Origin: Clostridiaceae bacterium
Lineage (GTDB): Bacteria; Bacillota; Clostridia; Lachnospirales; Lachnospiraceae
Assembly: GCA_910575585.1 (NCBI GenBank)
Contig: CAJTGF010000002.1
Coordinates: 1 to 64,000, forward strand
DNA length: 64,000 nucleotides
Direction of reading: 5' to 3'
The notes under the pieces are model-generated. The model ran no database searches. It was given only the letters and a program-made list of their open reading frames with translations, and was not told the DNA's origin. Position 1 is the stretch's first letter. Each line of letters opens with the position of its first letter. The position numbers and the translations under genes were made by a program. Positions 32,913-41,962 of this stretch are shown in pieces.

Positions 32913-33898
32913 TATCCCGCAAAATCTCCCAGTATTGCCGCGAAATCCTCCGGAACCGGGGCTGTGAAACACTTCCCAGAAAGGTAGGCCAAAGGTTCCT
33001 GCAGCGAAGGAAATTCCACCGAAAACGCGTGGAGCATCTGACGCCGGATGCCGAAGCTCTTTTTTGCCTCCTCATTGACCTGGATATCACCGTATTTGGG
33101 ATCCCCCACCAGGGGATGGCCTATGGAAGCCAGATGAGCCCGTATCTGGTGGGTCCGCCCCGTAATCAGCGTTACTTTAAGCAGGGTATACCCTTTTTTC
33201 CCCTTGTCCCCGGGGGGAAGATACCGGACCGGCTCGTATCTGGTGGCCACAGCCATAAGGCCGGGACCGCCCTTTTGGCAGATGCTCACCTGGTTATTAT
33301 GGACGTCCTTTTGAAGGAACCCTTCTATGGTCCTGGTCTCCCTGACCCTGCCGCTGACAATGCACCAGTAATATTTGTGCAGGCTCCTGTCCTTAAATAC
33401 CCGGGCCATGCCCTGAAGGCCCGCCAGGGATTTGCCTGCCACCACAAGACCGCTGGTATTCCGGTCCAAGCGGTTGCACACCCCCGGCCGGAATGTCTTA
33501 AGCTGCCGGGGCGTCACGGCGCCGGTATCCAGAAGATACCCGGTCACATACTCCACCAGGGACTCATCGTCCTCCTTTGCCTTCTGTGACAGCATCCCGG
33601 CCGGCTTGTTGATTAGCAGGATATGGTCGTCCTCATATAGGATATCCAGCCGAACCTTTTTTGCCGGCTTGTTCTGAGCCTTTGAAAACTTCTCGATCGT
33701 CTCATCAGCCAGAAACACTTTGATCTCGTCGCCGGCCAAAACTTTCTCCGACCCGTCGCATTTTTTTCCGTTAAGGGTAATGTTTTTCTTGCGCAGCATC
33801 TTGTAGATAAAACCTTTTGGGGCCAGATCCAGGTATTTTCCCAGCAGCTTGTCCAGCCTTTGACCGGCCTCCCTGTCCGTCACGGCGATCGCTCTCAT
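32912..33898 (-). CDS. RluD/RluC-family 23S rRNA pseudouridine synthase
   Basis: A 328-residue enzyme that converts specific uridines of large-subunit rRNA to pseudouridine. An S4 RNA-binding domain is at 1-75 (QRLDKLLGKYLDLAPKGFIY), and the catalytic domain carries the family motif NRLDRNTSGL with its catalytic Asp near residue 150 (usually HRLDxxTSG; His is Asn here) and GRTHQIRAHLASIGHPLVGD near 240. ATG 33898 is six bases after AGGAGG; a longer frame adds 12 residues. Which uridines are modified cannot be told. Confidence 0.9.
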   Translation of the reverse strand: MRAIAVTDREAGQRLDKLLGKYLDLAPKGFIYKMLRKKNITLNGKKCDGSEKVLAGDEIKVFLADETIEKFSKAQNKPAKKVRLDILYEDDHILLINKPAGMLSQKAKEDDESLVEYVTGYLLDTGAVTPRQLKTFRPGVCNRLDRNTSGLVVAGKSLAGLQGMARVFKDRSLHKYYWCIVSGRVRETRTIEGFLQKDVHNNQVSICQKGGPGLMAVATRYEPVRYLPPGDKGKKGYTLLKVTLITGRTHQIRAHLASIGHPLVGDPKYGDIQVNEEAKKSFGIRRQMLHAFSVEFPSLQEPLAYLSGKCFTAPVPEDFAAILGDFAG

Positions 33899-33942
33899 GA
33901 CTGTCCTCCTTTCGGCGGGACCAATGGGCCCCATCTATCTGT

Positions 33943-34506
33943 CTACATGGACACCGCTTTCAGCGCCCTGGCCTGATCTTCCTCCTTTTGAGCAACGGCT
34001 GCAGGGGCCAGGCTTTTTATGGTCTTAAAAAACGCTTCCTCGTCCTTTAAGACGCGCGCCTTCCCTCCAAGCCCTCTCTGGCGAAAGGTCTCCTCCAAAA
34101 ACGCTTCCGCCTTTTTCACGTCCACCTTTTTTCCCGTGCAGTAGGCAAACACCCCCAAAGGATGGACCAACACCGCGTCCATGGGCATGATCTGTTCCTT
34201 TGACGTAAGAATCAGGTCATAGAGTAAGATGCCCCTGTCTCCGAAAGACTGCGCCCGGTCATAAAATCCTCTGGAAGGCGTCCTAAGGTTCCAGGAAGCC
34301 AGAAGAGGGGAAGCTGCGTTGGCTGCAGGCAGCACTGACAATATGGCCATGACTGTCAGGATATTTTTCGCCGCCTCATTGTCCGTAAAGTTTCTGGCAA
34401 GCAGCTGAGCCAGAATGGCCGCTCCCCCAAAGATCACCTTGGCTGTCTCGATCTTTCTGCGGTGGTCCCGATACCCGTACTGCCCTTTTTCCCGCCTTCC
34501 CTTCAT
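33943..34506 (-). CDS. Hypothetical membrane-associated protein
   Basis: A 187-residue protein with a basic N-terminus (MKGRREKGQYGYRDHRRK) and two hydrophobic segments (VIFGGAAILAQLLA, ILTVMAILSVLPAANAASPLL), then a soluble domain to the end. I do not recognise the family with certainty. It overlaps the SDR gene stop by four bases (ATGA) and precedes rluD, so the three are likely one transcript. Confidence 0.6.
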   Translation of the reverse strand: MKGRREKGQYGYRDHRRKIETAKVIFGGAAILAQLLARNFTDNEAAKNILTVMAILSVLPAANAASPLLASWNLRTPSRGFYDRAQSFGDRGILLYDLILTSKEQIMPMDAVLVHPLGVFAYCTGKKVDVKKAEAFLEETFRQRGLGGKARVLKDEEAFFKTIKSLAPAAVAQKEEDQARALKAVSM

Positions 34507-35276
34507 GACAGTTCCCTGTCCATGGCCGTCATCGCCGCCAAAAGCCACTGGTGGGGAATGATCTTACACAGCGCCAGGAAACCTTTCATGGTCAGACCAT
34601 AGACTGACACAGACTTTCCCATGGCGCTGTCCCGCAACGCCTTTCGCGCCACCTTCTTCGCGTCCGCCATCACCAGCTTCTTATAGACGGAGATCTTCCC
34701 TGTGGTCTCGGCGATATCAAAAAATTCCGTTTTCACAGGCCCGGGGCACACGGCGGTCACATAGATCTGCCTGCCCTTAAGCTCCGCCCCCAAAGCCCGG
34801 GAATAGCTGAGGACAAATGCCTTTGTCGCCGCGTAAACGGCAAATCTGGGCTGAGGCAGAAAGGACGCCGCGGATGCAAACTGGATGATCCTGCTGTTGG
34901 GACTCATAAAGGGCAGCGCCAGGCGGGTCATGGCGCACAATGCCTCACAGTTGAGCCGTATCATGTCCGCCTCGCAGCCTGCAGGGATCTGCTCCACTGC
35001 TCCGATCTTTCCAAAACCGGCCCCATTGACCAATATCTTCACATTAGGCCGCTCCTTACTAAGGACCTGCCCAAATTCCTCCCGCTCCTTTTGGCAGGTG
35101 ATATCCATGGCAAAGCAGCGGATGCCTGCCGGCATCTGCCCCTCCAGTTCTTTCAGCCTCTCTCCTCTTCTGGCAATGACCCAGATCTCGTCAATGCCCC
35201 CAAACTCATCCCCAATCTCAACAGCCATCTGACGGCCCATACCGGAGGAAGCTCCGGTCACGATCGCAATCTTCAT
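34503..35276 (-). CDS. Short-chain dehydrogenase/reductase (SDR)
   Basis: A 257-residue classical SDR, an NAD(P)-dependent oxidoreductase. TGASSGMG at residues 7-14 is the cofactor loop, LVNGAGFG the NNAG-like motif, and YAATKAFV near 150 holds the catalytic Tyr and Lys (YxxxK), with the usual Ser in FASAASFL. Resembles the YqjQ/DltE-type SDRs. Substrate unknown. First gene of the SDR-membrane protein-RluD unit, preceded by an 8-bp repeat tract. Confidence 0.88.
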   Translation of the reverse strand: MKIAIVTGASSGMGRQMAVEIGDEFGGIDEIWVIARRGERLKELEGQMPAGIRCFAMDITCQKEREEFGQVLSKERPNVKILVNGAGFGKIGAVEQIPAGCEADMIRLNCEALCAMTRLALPFMSPNSRIIQFASAASFLPQPRFAVYAATKAFVLSYSRALGAELKGRQIYVTAVCPGPVKTEFFDIAETTGKISVYKKLVMADAKKVARKALRDSAMGKSVSVYGLTMKGFLALCKIIPHQWLLAAMTAMDRELS

Positions 35277-35304
35277 ACCTGTTTTTCCTTTCTAAACCGT
35301 TTCC

Positions 35305-35386
35305 ATCATCCAATCTGCCAATCTGCTAATCTGCTAATCTGCTAATCTGCTAATCTGCCAATCATCCAATCTGCCAATCTGTCACT
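35305..35386. repeat. Longest 8-bp tandem repeat tract (AATCTGCC/AATCTGCT)
   Basis: About nine contiguous or near-contiguous 8-base units (AATCTGCC, AATCTGCT, one AATCATCC) upstream of the SDR start. The purity of the central AATCTGCT run suggests recent slippage. Confidence 0.8.
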
Positions 35387-35446
35387 TTTCCGCCGGACAG
35401 CCCGCTTTTTCCGGCGCCCATAGCACCACCCCGCCGAAGCCCAAAA

Positions 35447-35482
35447 GGCAGCCTGCAAGATCTGGGGATCTTGCAGCTGCCG
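35447..35482 (-). terminator. Terminator of the mgl operon
   Basis: CTGCAAGATC (35453-35462) and GATCTTGCAG (35467-35476) form a perfect 10-bp stem with a 4-base loop, extended by GGCAGC/GCTGCC with a small bulge. On the minus strand it is followed by TTTTGG. It lies about 90 bases after the last gene of the mgl cluster. Confidence 0.75.
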
Positions 35483-35564
35483 TCAGTTCCGCATCCTAAG
35501 CGCCGGGCAGTCCTTTTGGCGTCCATCCGCATGGCGCCGCCGCCCAGTCACAGATTCAATTGTA

Positions 35565-35774
35565 TCAAAACACATGGTTGGCCCGCAAGATCCCTGCGGC
35601 CACCACCGCCACCAGGCCAAGGACGCAAAGCAGAATAAAACGATCCAGAGCCTTGATGGATATATTAGGCAGCCGGTCATAGACGCCCTCAAAAGCGCTC
35701 CCCTTCCCTGTGTCCTCATCGGGTGTCTCCCGGACATCCGACTGCTCCTGGACGCCCTCCTCTTTCATGGTCAT
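35565..35774 (-). CDS. Small membrane protein at the end of the mgl operon
   Basis: A 69-residue protein: a charged, acidic N-terminal half (MTMKEEGVQEQSDVRETPDE) and one membrane helix near the end (FILLCVLGLVAVVAAGILRA). AAGGAG lies seven bases before the ATG. It follows mglC by 54 bases on the same strand. No family recognised. Confidence 0.6.
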   Translation of the reverse strand: MTMKEEGVQEQSDVRETPDEDTGKGSAFEGVYDRLPNISIKALDRFILLCVLGLVAVVAAGILRANHVF

Positions 35775-35827
35775 GCAATACTCCTTTTTGCGGGACCGGC
35801 CGCAGCGGGCCCCGCCTGTGTCAGCGC

Positions 35828-36820
35828 CTACTTCTTCTGCAGATACTTCCTAAGGTCAAGGGCAACCGCCACAACGATTACAAGACCCTGGGCAATATAG
35901 GTGTAAGCTGGATCCACCCGCAGGAACTGGAGACAGATCTTCAGGATCTCAAACACCAGCACGCCTACCAGGATACCGCCTACCCGGCCCACGCCGCCGT
36001 TGGCGGAAACGCCGCCGATGGTACAGGCCGCGATAGCCTCCAATTCATACCCCATGCCGGTGGCCGTGGAAGCGCCGCCGGCCTTGGCGCCTACCAGGAA
36101 TCCTGCCAATGCGTACATACAGCCAGCCAGCACATAGATGCGGATCAGAGAACCCTGCACGTTAACGCCTGCCACCTGGGCCGCGTTCTCGTTGCCGCCG
36201 ATGGCGTACATGTACTTGCCGTGGCGGGTCTTATTGTACAAAAACAGAAAATATCCGCCTACAACAACCGCGAAGATCATCAAATAGGGGATGGGACCCA
36301 GAGAGCCGCTGGCTACGGTCAGATAGCTCTTCTTGTACCCGCCCATAGGCTGGTTGTTGGTAATCAGGGAACACAGGCCGTAGATGATGGTCTGCATACC
36401 CAGGGTAGCGATGAAAGGCGGAACCTTCAGCATGGAGATAACGATGCCATTGACAGCGCCGAAACCGCCCATGACGATCATAACGATGACCAGAGCCACC
36501 GGCCACGGGATATCCGGCATCCAGGAAAACATGCGGGCCGAATAATCAAGGCTCTGCAGCATCATGGCAGACAGACAGGCGGCCAGACCTACGGCGCGGC
36601 CGGCGGAAAGGTCCGTTCCCTTGGTGATAAGGCATCCGGAAACACCGCAGGCAATGATAAACCTTGGGGAAACATTTACCACCAGGTTCTTAAAGTTGGT
36701 TATCGTAAAGAAATTCTTGGTCGTAAATCCGGTCAAAATAGCCAGCATCACGATCAGGATGATAATGGCGTTGTTGGACATGAATTTTTTCACGTCAAAT
36801 GCTTTTGCTGATTTTTCCAT
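35828..36820 (-). CDS. mglC: Galactose/methyl-galactoside ABC transporter permease
   Basis: A 330-residue inner-membrane permease of the ribose/galactose (CUT2) class, with eight to ten helices. GCLITKGTDLSAGRAVGLAA near residue 60 and GGENAAQVAGVNV near 215 are the CUT2 permease signatures, the second being the ATPase-contact loop. It works with the MglA-type ATPase directly upstream and the MglB-type binding protein before that, so the substrate is likely galactose, glucose or a methyl-galactoside. Confidence 0.92.
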   Translation of the reverse strand: MEKSAKAFDVKKFMSNNAIIILIVMLAILTGFTTKNFFTITNFKNLVVNVSPRFIIACGVSGCLITKGTDLSAGRAVGLAACLSAMMLQSLDYSARMFSWMPDIPWPVALVIVMIVMGGFGAVNGIVISMLKVPPFIATLGMQTIIYGLCSLITNNQPMGGYKKSYLTVASGSLGPIPYLMIFAVVVGGYFLFLYNKTRHGKYMYAIGGNENAAQVAGVNVQGSLIRIYVLAGCMYALAGFLVGAKAGGASTATGMGYELEAIAACTIGGVSANGGVGRVGGILVGVLVFEILKICLQFLRVDPAYTYIAQGLVIVVAVALDLRKYLQKK

Positions 36821-36837
36821 GATAATGTTCTCCCTCC

Positions 36838-38346
36838 TTATTCAAACTGGGTGGCCAGAGCCATGATATTCTCCTGGTTTGCCTTATCGCCGTCAATAAA
36901 TCCGGTGACCCGGCCGTCGCACATGACCATGATCCGGTCCGACATGCCGATAAGCTCGCTCATCTCCGATGAGATCATGATAATGCTCTTGCCCTGCTTT
37001 GCCATCTCGGCGATGATGCAGTAGATCTCATATTTGGCCCCTACGTCAATGCCTCTGGTAGGCTCATCCATGATAAACACATCCGGATCATTGGCCAGCC
37101 AGCGGCTGATCAGCACTTTCTGCTGGTTGCCTCCGGAAAGAGACTGGATCTGGGTCTTGGACGACGGCGTCTTGATGGAGAGTTTCGCCACATTTTCCTG
37201 GACCAGGTTCTCGATCTTGGCGTCGTCCAGCATGAAGCCTCCGATCAGGTACTGATTGAGGGAGGCGATGGAAACATTATCCGCAATGGACAATACGCCC
37301 AGTATGCCCGTGGCCCGGCGGTCCTCGGTCAGCATGGCAATGCCGTTGTTGATGGCATCTTTGGGCTGATTGATCTTAAGCTCCTTGCCGTTGTATGTAA
37401 TCTTTCCCGCAGTGTGGGCCCGAAGCCCGAACAGGCCCTCCATCAGCTCCGTGCGCTGGGCGCCTACCAGACCGGCCACTCCCAGGATCTCGCCTCTGCG
37501 CAGCTGGAAGGAGGCGTGGCGGAAGCTTTTGGGATTGATGGATGTGAAATCCTCCACCTCAAACACCACATCCCCCGGCGTGTTATGCCGCTCCGGGTAC
37601 AGCTCGGAAAGTTCCCGGCCCACCATCTTGGTGATGATAAAGTCCGTGGTCAGCTCCTTGGAAGACCAGGTGCCGATGTACTGGCCGTCCCGCATGATGG
37701 TCACTTCGTCGCTGATGCGCAGGATCTCATCCATCTTGTGGCTGATATAGACAATGGAAACGCCCTTAGACCGAAGCTCATCCACGATGGTAAACAGCGC
37801 CTCCACCTCGGCGGCTGTCAGGGAGGATGTGGGCTCATCCAAAATCAGCACCTTACAGTCGGCGGAAACGGCCTTGGCGATCTCCACCAGCTGCATCTGG
37901 GACACGGAAAGACTTCCCAGCTTTGCCCTGGCGGCAAAGTTTAAATGCACCTCTTCCAGAACCCTGGCGGCGTCCTCATACATCTTGTCATGGTCAATGA
38001 CGGTCAGCGGCCCCAGCTTTTTGGTGGGATACCTGCCTACGTAGATGTTCTCGCCGATACTCCTCTCCGGAATAGGCTGCAATTCCTGATGCACCATGGC
38101 AATGCCCCGGTTTAAGGCATCCAAAGGCCCCTTGATCTGGACCGCCTCCCCTTCATAGATCACTTCCCCCTGATCCATGTGGTAGATACCGAACATACAT
38201 TTCATCAGGGTGGATTTTCCGGCTCCGTTCTCGCCCATCAGGGCATGGACCGTGCCGGGGCGCAGATTCAGCTGTGCGCCGTTAAGGGCTTTAACGCCCG
38301 GAAATGTCTTTACGACATTCCGCATTTCCAAACGATACTCTGACAA
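36838..38346 (-). CDS. mglA: Sugar ABC transporter ATP-binding protein
   Basis: A 502-residue double ATPase that powers sugar import. The first domain has Walker A GENGAGKST (about 38), signature LSVSQMQLVEIAKAV and Walker B VLILDEPTS; the second has the usual degenerate Walker A-like GLVGAQRTEL and signature LSGGNQQKVLISRWL with Walker B VFIMDEPTRG. This layout and length define the MglA/RbsA family. It lies 17 bases before mglC, and 300 bases after the mglB stop across a structured gap. Confidence 0.94.
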   Translation of the reverse strand: MSEYRLEMRNVVKTFPGVKALNGAQLNLRPGTVHALMGENGAGKSTLMKCMFGIYHMDQGEVIYEGEAVQIKGPLDALNRGIAMVHQELQPIPERSIGENIYVGRYPTKKLGPLTVIDHDKMYEDAARVLEEVHLNFAARAKLGSLSVSQMQLVEIAKAVSADCKVLILDEPTSSLTAAEVEALFTIVDELRSKGVSIVYISHKMDEILRISDEVTIMRDGQYIGTWSSKELTTDFIITKMVGRELSELYPERHNTPGDVVFEVEDFTSINPKSFRHASFQLRRGEILGVAGLVGAQRTELMEGLFGLRAHTAGKITYNGKELKINQPKDAINNGIAMLTEDRRATGILGVLSIADNVSIASLNQYLIGGFMLDDAKIENLVQENVAKLSIKTPSSKTQIQSLSGGNQQKVLISRWLANDPDVFIMDEPTRGIDVGAKYEIYCIIAEMAKQGKSIIMISSEMSELIGMSDRIMVMCDGRVTGFIDGDKANQENIMALATQFE

Positions 38347-38431
38347 TTTGCTGACCCCCTTTATTTTTTTCCTACATCAATCCTGGGCGCAGGTACTTGA
38401 TCCCGGACCCAGATCATAAAAAGCAGCCGTT

Positions 38432-38552
38432 CCGATAATCCTTGAACTGTTACGCATCCGGCCATGAAAATCGCTTCGCCATGGAACCGGATGCCTGCTG
38501 CCATTACGTTTTCGCGCGGTCAACGCGCAGACCTGCCAATGGTTGCCATAAA
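38432..38552. repeat. REP-like intergenic element, copy 2 (reversed)
   Basis: Reverse-orientation relative of 26093-26214: GGCCATGAAAATCGCTTCGC (38459-38478) matches that copy's complement, and GATAATCCTTGAACTGTTAC is also shared. Lies in the mglB-mglA gap. Confidence 0.7.
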
Positions 38553-38572
38553 AATGCAGCAGGCAGAAAAAA

Positions 38573-38611
38573 CGGGAAGCGCATGCGCCAGCGCACACGC
38601 ACTTCCCAACA
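38573..38611 (-). promoter_or_regulatory. Long hairpin in the mglB-mglA gap
   Basis: GGGAAGCGCATGCGC pairs with most of GCGCACACGCACTTCCC (38576-38609). Directly 3' of mglB, it could protect the mglB message and reduce read-through to mglA, giving an excess of binding protein over ATPase, as known in other binding-protein operons. Role inferred. Confidence 0.55.
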
Positions 38612-38646
38612 CTTTCCACGCTTACAATGTCACAATCCCGTCAGGA

Positions 38647-39729
38647 TTACTGGAAATCAGCCGCGTTCTCGGGAGTAACCTTTACATAGTCAACGTAGAT
38701 GGACTGCTCGCCGGAGGCATAGGTCTTGCCGCCCAGAAGAGCTTCCATAGCCTCAACAGCGCCTGCCGCCTGGCCGTTGGCATCGTTAAGAACCGTACCG
38801 GTCATGTTGCCGTTCACAACCTCGTTAAGCGCAGCGTCAAGAGCGTCAACGCCTACCAGGTAGATATCCTCATTTACTTTGCGTCCTGCTGCCTGGATCG
38901 CCTGCAGAGCGCCGATGGCCATATCGTCGTTGTTGCAGAAGATAACCTCAATGTCATTGCCGAACTTGGCAAGGTCGTTCTGCGCGATCTCCTGGCCCTT
39001 GTTGCGGTCCCAATCGCCGCGCTGCAAGTCAAGCTCTTCCACTTCCATGCCTGCGTCGGTCAGCGCTTTTACGGAAAACTCGGTACGATACTGGGCGTCT
39101 ACGTTCTCCGGATCGCCCTGGATCATGATATAGGAAACTTTGCCGTCGCCGTTGATATCGCCCTTGTTGGGGGTATCAAGGATCAGCTCGCCCTGCATGG
39201 TGCCGGACTGACGCGCATCGCATCCAACGTAAACCAGCTTCTCATAGGCGCTCATCTGCTCCGGCGTAGGCTCGCGGTTAATAAGGACCGTAGGGATGTC
39301 CGCGTCTTTTACGGTGGAAATGATCTGATCCGCCGCGGAAGTCATAACCGGGTTGATGATCAGAGCGTCAACCTCCTGGGCAATAAAGTTGTTGATCTGA
39401 TTGTTCTGCTCGGCCTGGTCATTCTTGCCGTCCATAACGGTAACGGTGTAGCCCTTGCCTTCCAGGATCTCCTGAAGCGCGTTACGGTAGGTGGTCATGA
39501 ACGCGTCGTCAAATTTGTAGATGCACACGCCGATGTTGCCGCCGGCTCCGCCTGCCGCCTCTGCTTCCTTAGCCGTCTCCTTAGCTGCCTCGGTAGCTGC
39601 CTGTGTGGTAGTATCGCCGGCCGGAGCTGCCGTGGTCTCGGTAGCACTGTCTCCGCCGCCGCAGGCCGCCATAGAGAATACCATCATGGATGCCATTGCC
39701 ATAGCAGTAACTTTTCTTGCTAATTTCAT
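38647..39729 (-). CDS. mglB: Galactose/glucose-binding lipoprotein
   Basis: A 360-residue lipoprotein that captures sugar for MglAC. Signal peptide with lipobox SMAAC (cysteine at 23), an Ala/Thr/Glu linker to about 62, then a two-lobed sugar-binding domain beginning GNIGVCIYKFDDAFM. NKGDINGDGKVSY (about 190) is the calcium loop typical of the galactose/glucose-binding protein, supporting this assignment over ribose. FCNNDDMAIGAL is the conserved hinge-side motif. RBS GGGAGG. Confidence 0.93.
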   Translation of the reverse strand: MKLARKVTAMAMASMMVFSMAACGGGDSATETTAAPAGDTTTQAATEAAKETAKEAEAAGGAGGNIGVCIYKFDDAFMTTYRNALQEILEGKGYTVTVMDGKNDQAEQNNQINNFIAQEVDALIINPVMTSAADQIISTVKDADIPTVLINREPTPEQMSAYEKLVYVGCDARQSGTMQGELILDTPNKGDINGDGKVSYIMIQGDPENVDAQYRTEFSVKALTDAGMEVEELDLQRGDWDRNKGQEIAQNDLAKFGNDIEVIFCNNDDMAIGALQAIQAAGRKVNEDIYLVGVDALDAALNEVVNGNMTGTVLNDANGQAAGAVEAMEALLGGKTYASGEQSIYVDYVKVTPENAADFQ

Positions 39730-39832
39730 AATTGTAAAATCCTCCCGTTATTCCGCTCCTTTTGAGCTATTTTATCAGTTTCTGTCACAGGAACATCCTT
39801 CGCTTTGTATACTATGACGACTGATATTGCAT

Positions 39833-39861
39833 ATTATAGAGGATTTTCTGCTTATTTTCCA
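39833..39861 (-). promoter_or_regulatory. mglB: Candidate mglB promoter
   Basis: On the minus strand TGGAAA (39861-39856), a 17-base spacer and TATAAT (39838-39833) lie about 100 bases before mglB. An internal promoter would allow mglBAC to be expressed apart from the upstream regulators. Confidence 0.5.
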
Positions 39862-39880
39862 TAAGAAATTCTTTGATTTT

Positions 39881-40900
39881 TTATTGATTTTCTTCGAAGG
39901 CCGTGATCATCTCCTGCAAAACCCAGTAATACGTCCCCTCCGTCAGCGGATAGGCGCCGGGAAGCTCCTGGCCCAAGGCGCAGCTGGCCGCCAGCTCCAT
40001 CACAGCCGCCGCGTAGACTTCCTTGTTGGCCGACACCGTGCCTAAAAGCTTTCCCCCTTCCAGCGCCTCCATGCCCGGTATAGTGCCGTCAATGCCCACC
40101 ACGCCGACCCCGCTGATGCCGGCCCGCTCCAGGGCGTCAATGGCGCCCAGGGCCATGTCGTCGTTGTTGCTTACCACCAGTTCAATAGTGTCCGGCCAGG
40201 CCAGGAGCCACTGCTCCATCATAGCCGACGCCTGGCTCCGCTCCCAGTTGGCGATGCCGCCGGTGATCTTCTCAATAGGCACGCCGCCGTCCTTTAAGGT
40301 CTGGACGGACCATTCGGTGCGGATTAAGGAATCCTGGTGGCTGCTCTCCCCCTCCAGCATCACGTAGCTGACCACGCCGTCGCCGTTTAAGTCCAAAGCC
40401 CCGGGATCCCTCCGGTAAAGGTCCACCACGATCTGCCCCTGGAGCACCGCCGTCTCCTTTGCGTCCACGCCCACATAGTAAAGCTTATCCCACCGGTTCA
40501 TATCCTCCTCCACCGGCTGCCGGTTAAAAAACACCACCGGCACCCCGGCGGTCATGGCCCGGTCGATCATCTGGGAAGCGTCCATGCGGTCCACAGGATT
40601 GATGCACACCACGTCGCAGCCCAGGGAGATAAACCGCTCCACCTGGTCGTTCTGCACATTTTGGCTGCCTTTGGCGTCCTGGATGTCCAGGGTCACCTTG
40701 ATGCCCCGTTCCCGCTCATAATCCTTTGCTTTCTCCTCCAGCTGGCTCCGGATATTGTTGATAAACGTGTCGTCCCCCCGGTACAGGCTGATGCCGATGC
40801 GGATGGAAGACTTTTCCTCCTCCGCCTGAGCCCCCTGACAGGAAGTCAGGGCCATGCAAACCGCAGCCATTACCAGGATCCTCCTCTTCTTTGCCCACAT
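39881..40900 (-). CDS. MglB-like galactose-binding lipoprotein, second copy
   Basis: A 339-residue paralogue of MglB: lipobox LTSC (cysteine about 20), then a sugar-binding domain starting IRIGISLYRGDDTFI, with the calcium loop DLNGDGVVSYVM near 190 and VVSNNDDMALGAIDAL near 245. It diverges from the transporter-linked MglB (SSHQDS at the ligand side, no spacer region). Position between the sensor genes and mglB suggests either a sensor accessory or a second receptor for MglAC. RBS AGGAGG. Confidence 0.85.
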   Translation of the reverse strand: MWAKKRRILVMAAVCMALTSCQGAQAEEEKSSIRIGISLYRGDDTFINNIRSQLEEKAKDYERERGIKVTLDIQDAKGSQNVQNDQVERFISLGCDVVCINPVDRMDASQMIDRAMTAGVPVVFFNRQPVEEDMNRWDKLYYVGVDAKETAVLQGQIVVDLYRRDPGALDLNGDGVVSYVMLEGESSHQDSLIRTEWSVQTLKDGGVPIEKITGGIANWERSQASAMMEQWLLAWPDTIELVVSNNDDMALGAIDALERAGISGVGVVGIDGTIPGMEALEGGKLLGTVSANKEVYAAAVMELAASCALGQELPGAYPLTEGTYYWVLQEMITAFEENQ

Positions 40901-40927
40901 CCCGCCATCCTCCTATGCCGTCTTTCC

Positions 40928-41962
40928 CTACTCCACAGGGTACAAAAGCTTCTCGTACTCCGGCCTGCGCAGATCCGCCTTCTCAATATAATAGGAATCC
41001 AGCTCCAGCCGCCGGTCCTGCCCGCCTCCCTCAAGGGCCTTCACCGCCAAGTCCACGCTGCGGTATCCCATGGCAAACTGATCCCACACGCAGATCCCGG
41101 TTATGAGTCCCCGGTCCAGATCATTTAACACCCCAAGAGTATTTCCCTGGCCGTAAAGCCCCCGGACCAATCCCCGGAAAGGACTCTCCGGCAAACCTGC
41201 CGCCCCGTCCTCCCCCGGTCCCAATCCCCAAAGGTTGGGCTCCTCGGCCAAGATCCCCGCCGTCCCCGTCAAAAGCTCCGGACTTTCCGCCAACACCGCC
41301 ACCGGCTCTCCCTCCGGTCCGCCAAGAGCCAGGACAGCTTCCTCCAGCCCGCCGTCCGTCCGTTTAGGCGTCACGGACCGCCATCGGATCCCTGCCATGT
41401 CAAACACATCCTTTGCCCCTTCCAGAAACAGGCGGCTCATAACACTTTTTCTTCCCGGCTCCTCCAAGATCACCACCTGACAGCCTTCTTCTAAGTCCTC
41501 CGCCATCCGGCGGGCCAGCTTCTCCCCCATGCCTCTGTAGTCCGGCGCAATGGTCCCGGCCACGCCCTGACCCGTAAGGCCGGATCCCAAAAGCACCACC
41601 GGCGCCGATACCTGCCCCTGGGCCAAGGAGGACACTACCCGCTCCTCATCCGCCGGCACGATGATCAGGGCGTCCGCCCCGTCCTGCTGCTCCCGGCTTA
41701 TGAGCTCCATCTGCTGGTTGGCGTCCATCCGCTCATACAGCGTGATAAAATGAACGTCCCCGTTAAACTCCATCGCCGCCTGATCCATGCCTTTGCGGAA
41801 ATTCACGTAATTGTCGTCCCTGACATCCTCAATGATAACGGCGATCTGATAGATCTCCTTCTCCGGCTCCCTGATGATCAGATCCGTGGAACACATAAAA
41901 AACAGAACCGTAAGAAACGCCACATACGCCAGGATCAGCGCCTTCCCTCGTCTGCCGATCAT
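40928..41962 (-). CDS. Membrane-anchored sugar-binding protein, probable sensor partner
   Basis: A 344-residue protein with one N-terminal membrane helix (ILAYVAFLTVLFFMCSTDL) and no clear lipobox, followed by a periplasmic-binding-protein type 1 domain (IYQIAVIIEDVRDDNYVN, DALIIVPADEERVVSSL, CVWDQFAMGYRSVDLAVKAL). Its start overlaps the histidine kinase stop by four bases (ATGA), so it is made together with the kinase. The anchored binding protein likely presents ligand to the kinase's extracellular domain, as known for related YesM-type systems; inference here. Confidence 0.78.
   Translation of the reverse strand: MIGRRGKALILAYVAFLTVLFFMCSTDLIIREPEKEIYQIAVIIEDVRDDNYVNFRKGMDQAAMEFNGDVHFITLYERMDANQQMELISREQQDGADALIIVPADEERVVSSLAQGQVSAPVVLLGSGLTGQGVAGTIAPDYRGMGEKLARRMAEDLEEGCQVVILEEPGRKSVMSRLFLEGAKDVFDMAGIRWRSVTPKRTDGGLEEAVLALGGPEGEPVAVLAESPELLTGTAGILAEEPNLWGLGPGEDGAAGLPESPFRGLVRGLYGQGNTLGVLNDLDRGLITGICVWDQFAMGYRSVDLAVKALEGGGQDRRLELDSYYIEKADLRRPEYEKLLYPVE

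Noticed and set aside
35305-35386. 8-bp repeats considered as a CRISPR array.
   Set aside because: Units are 8 bp and contiguous, with no spacers, leader or cas genes.
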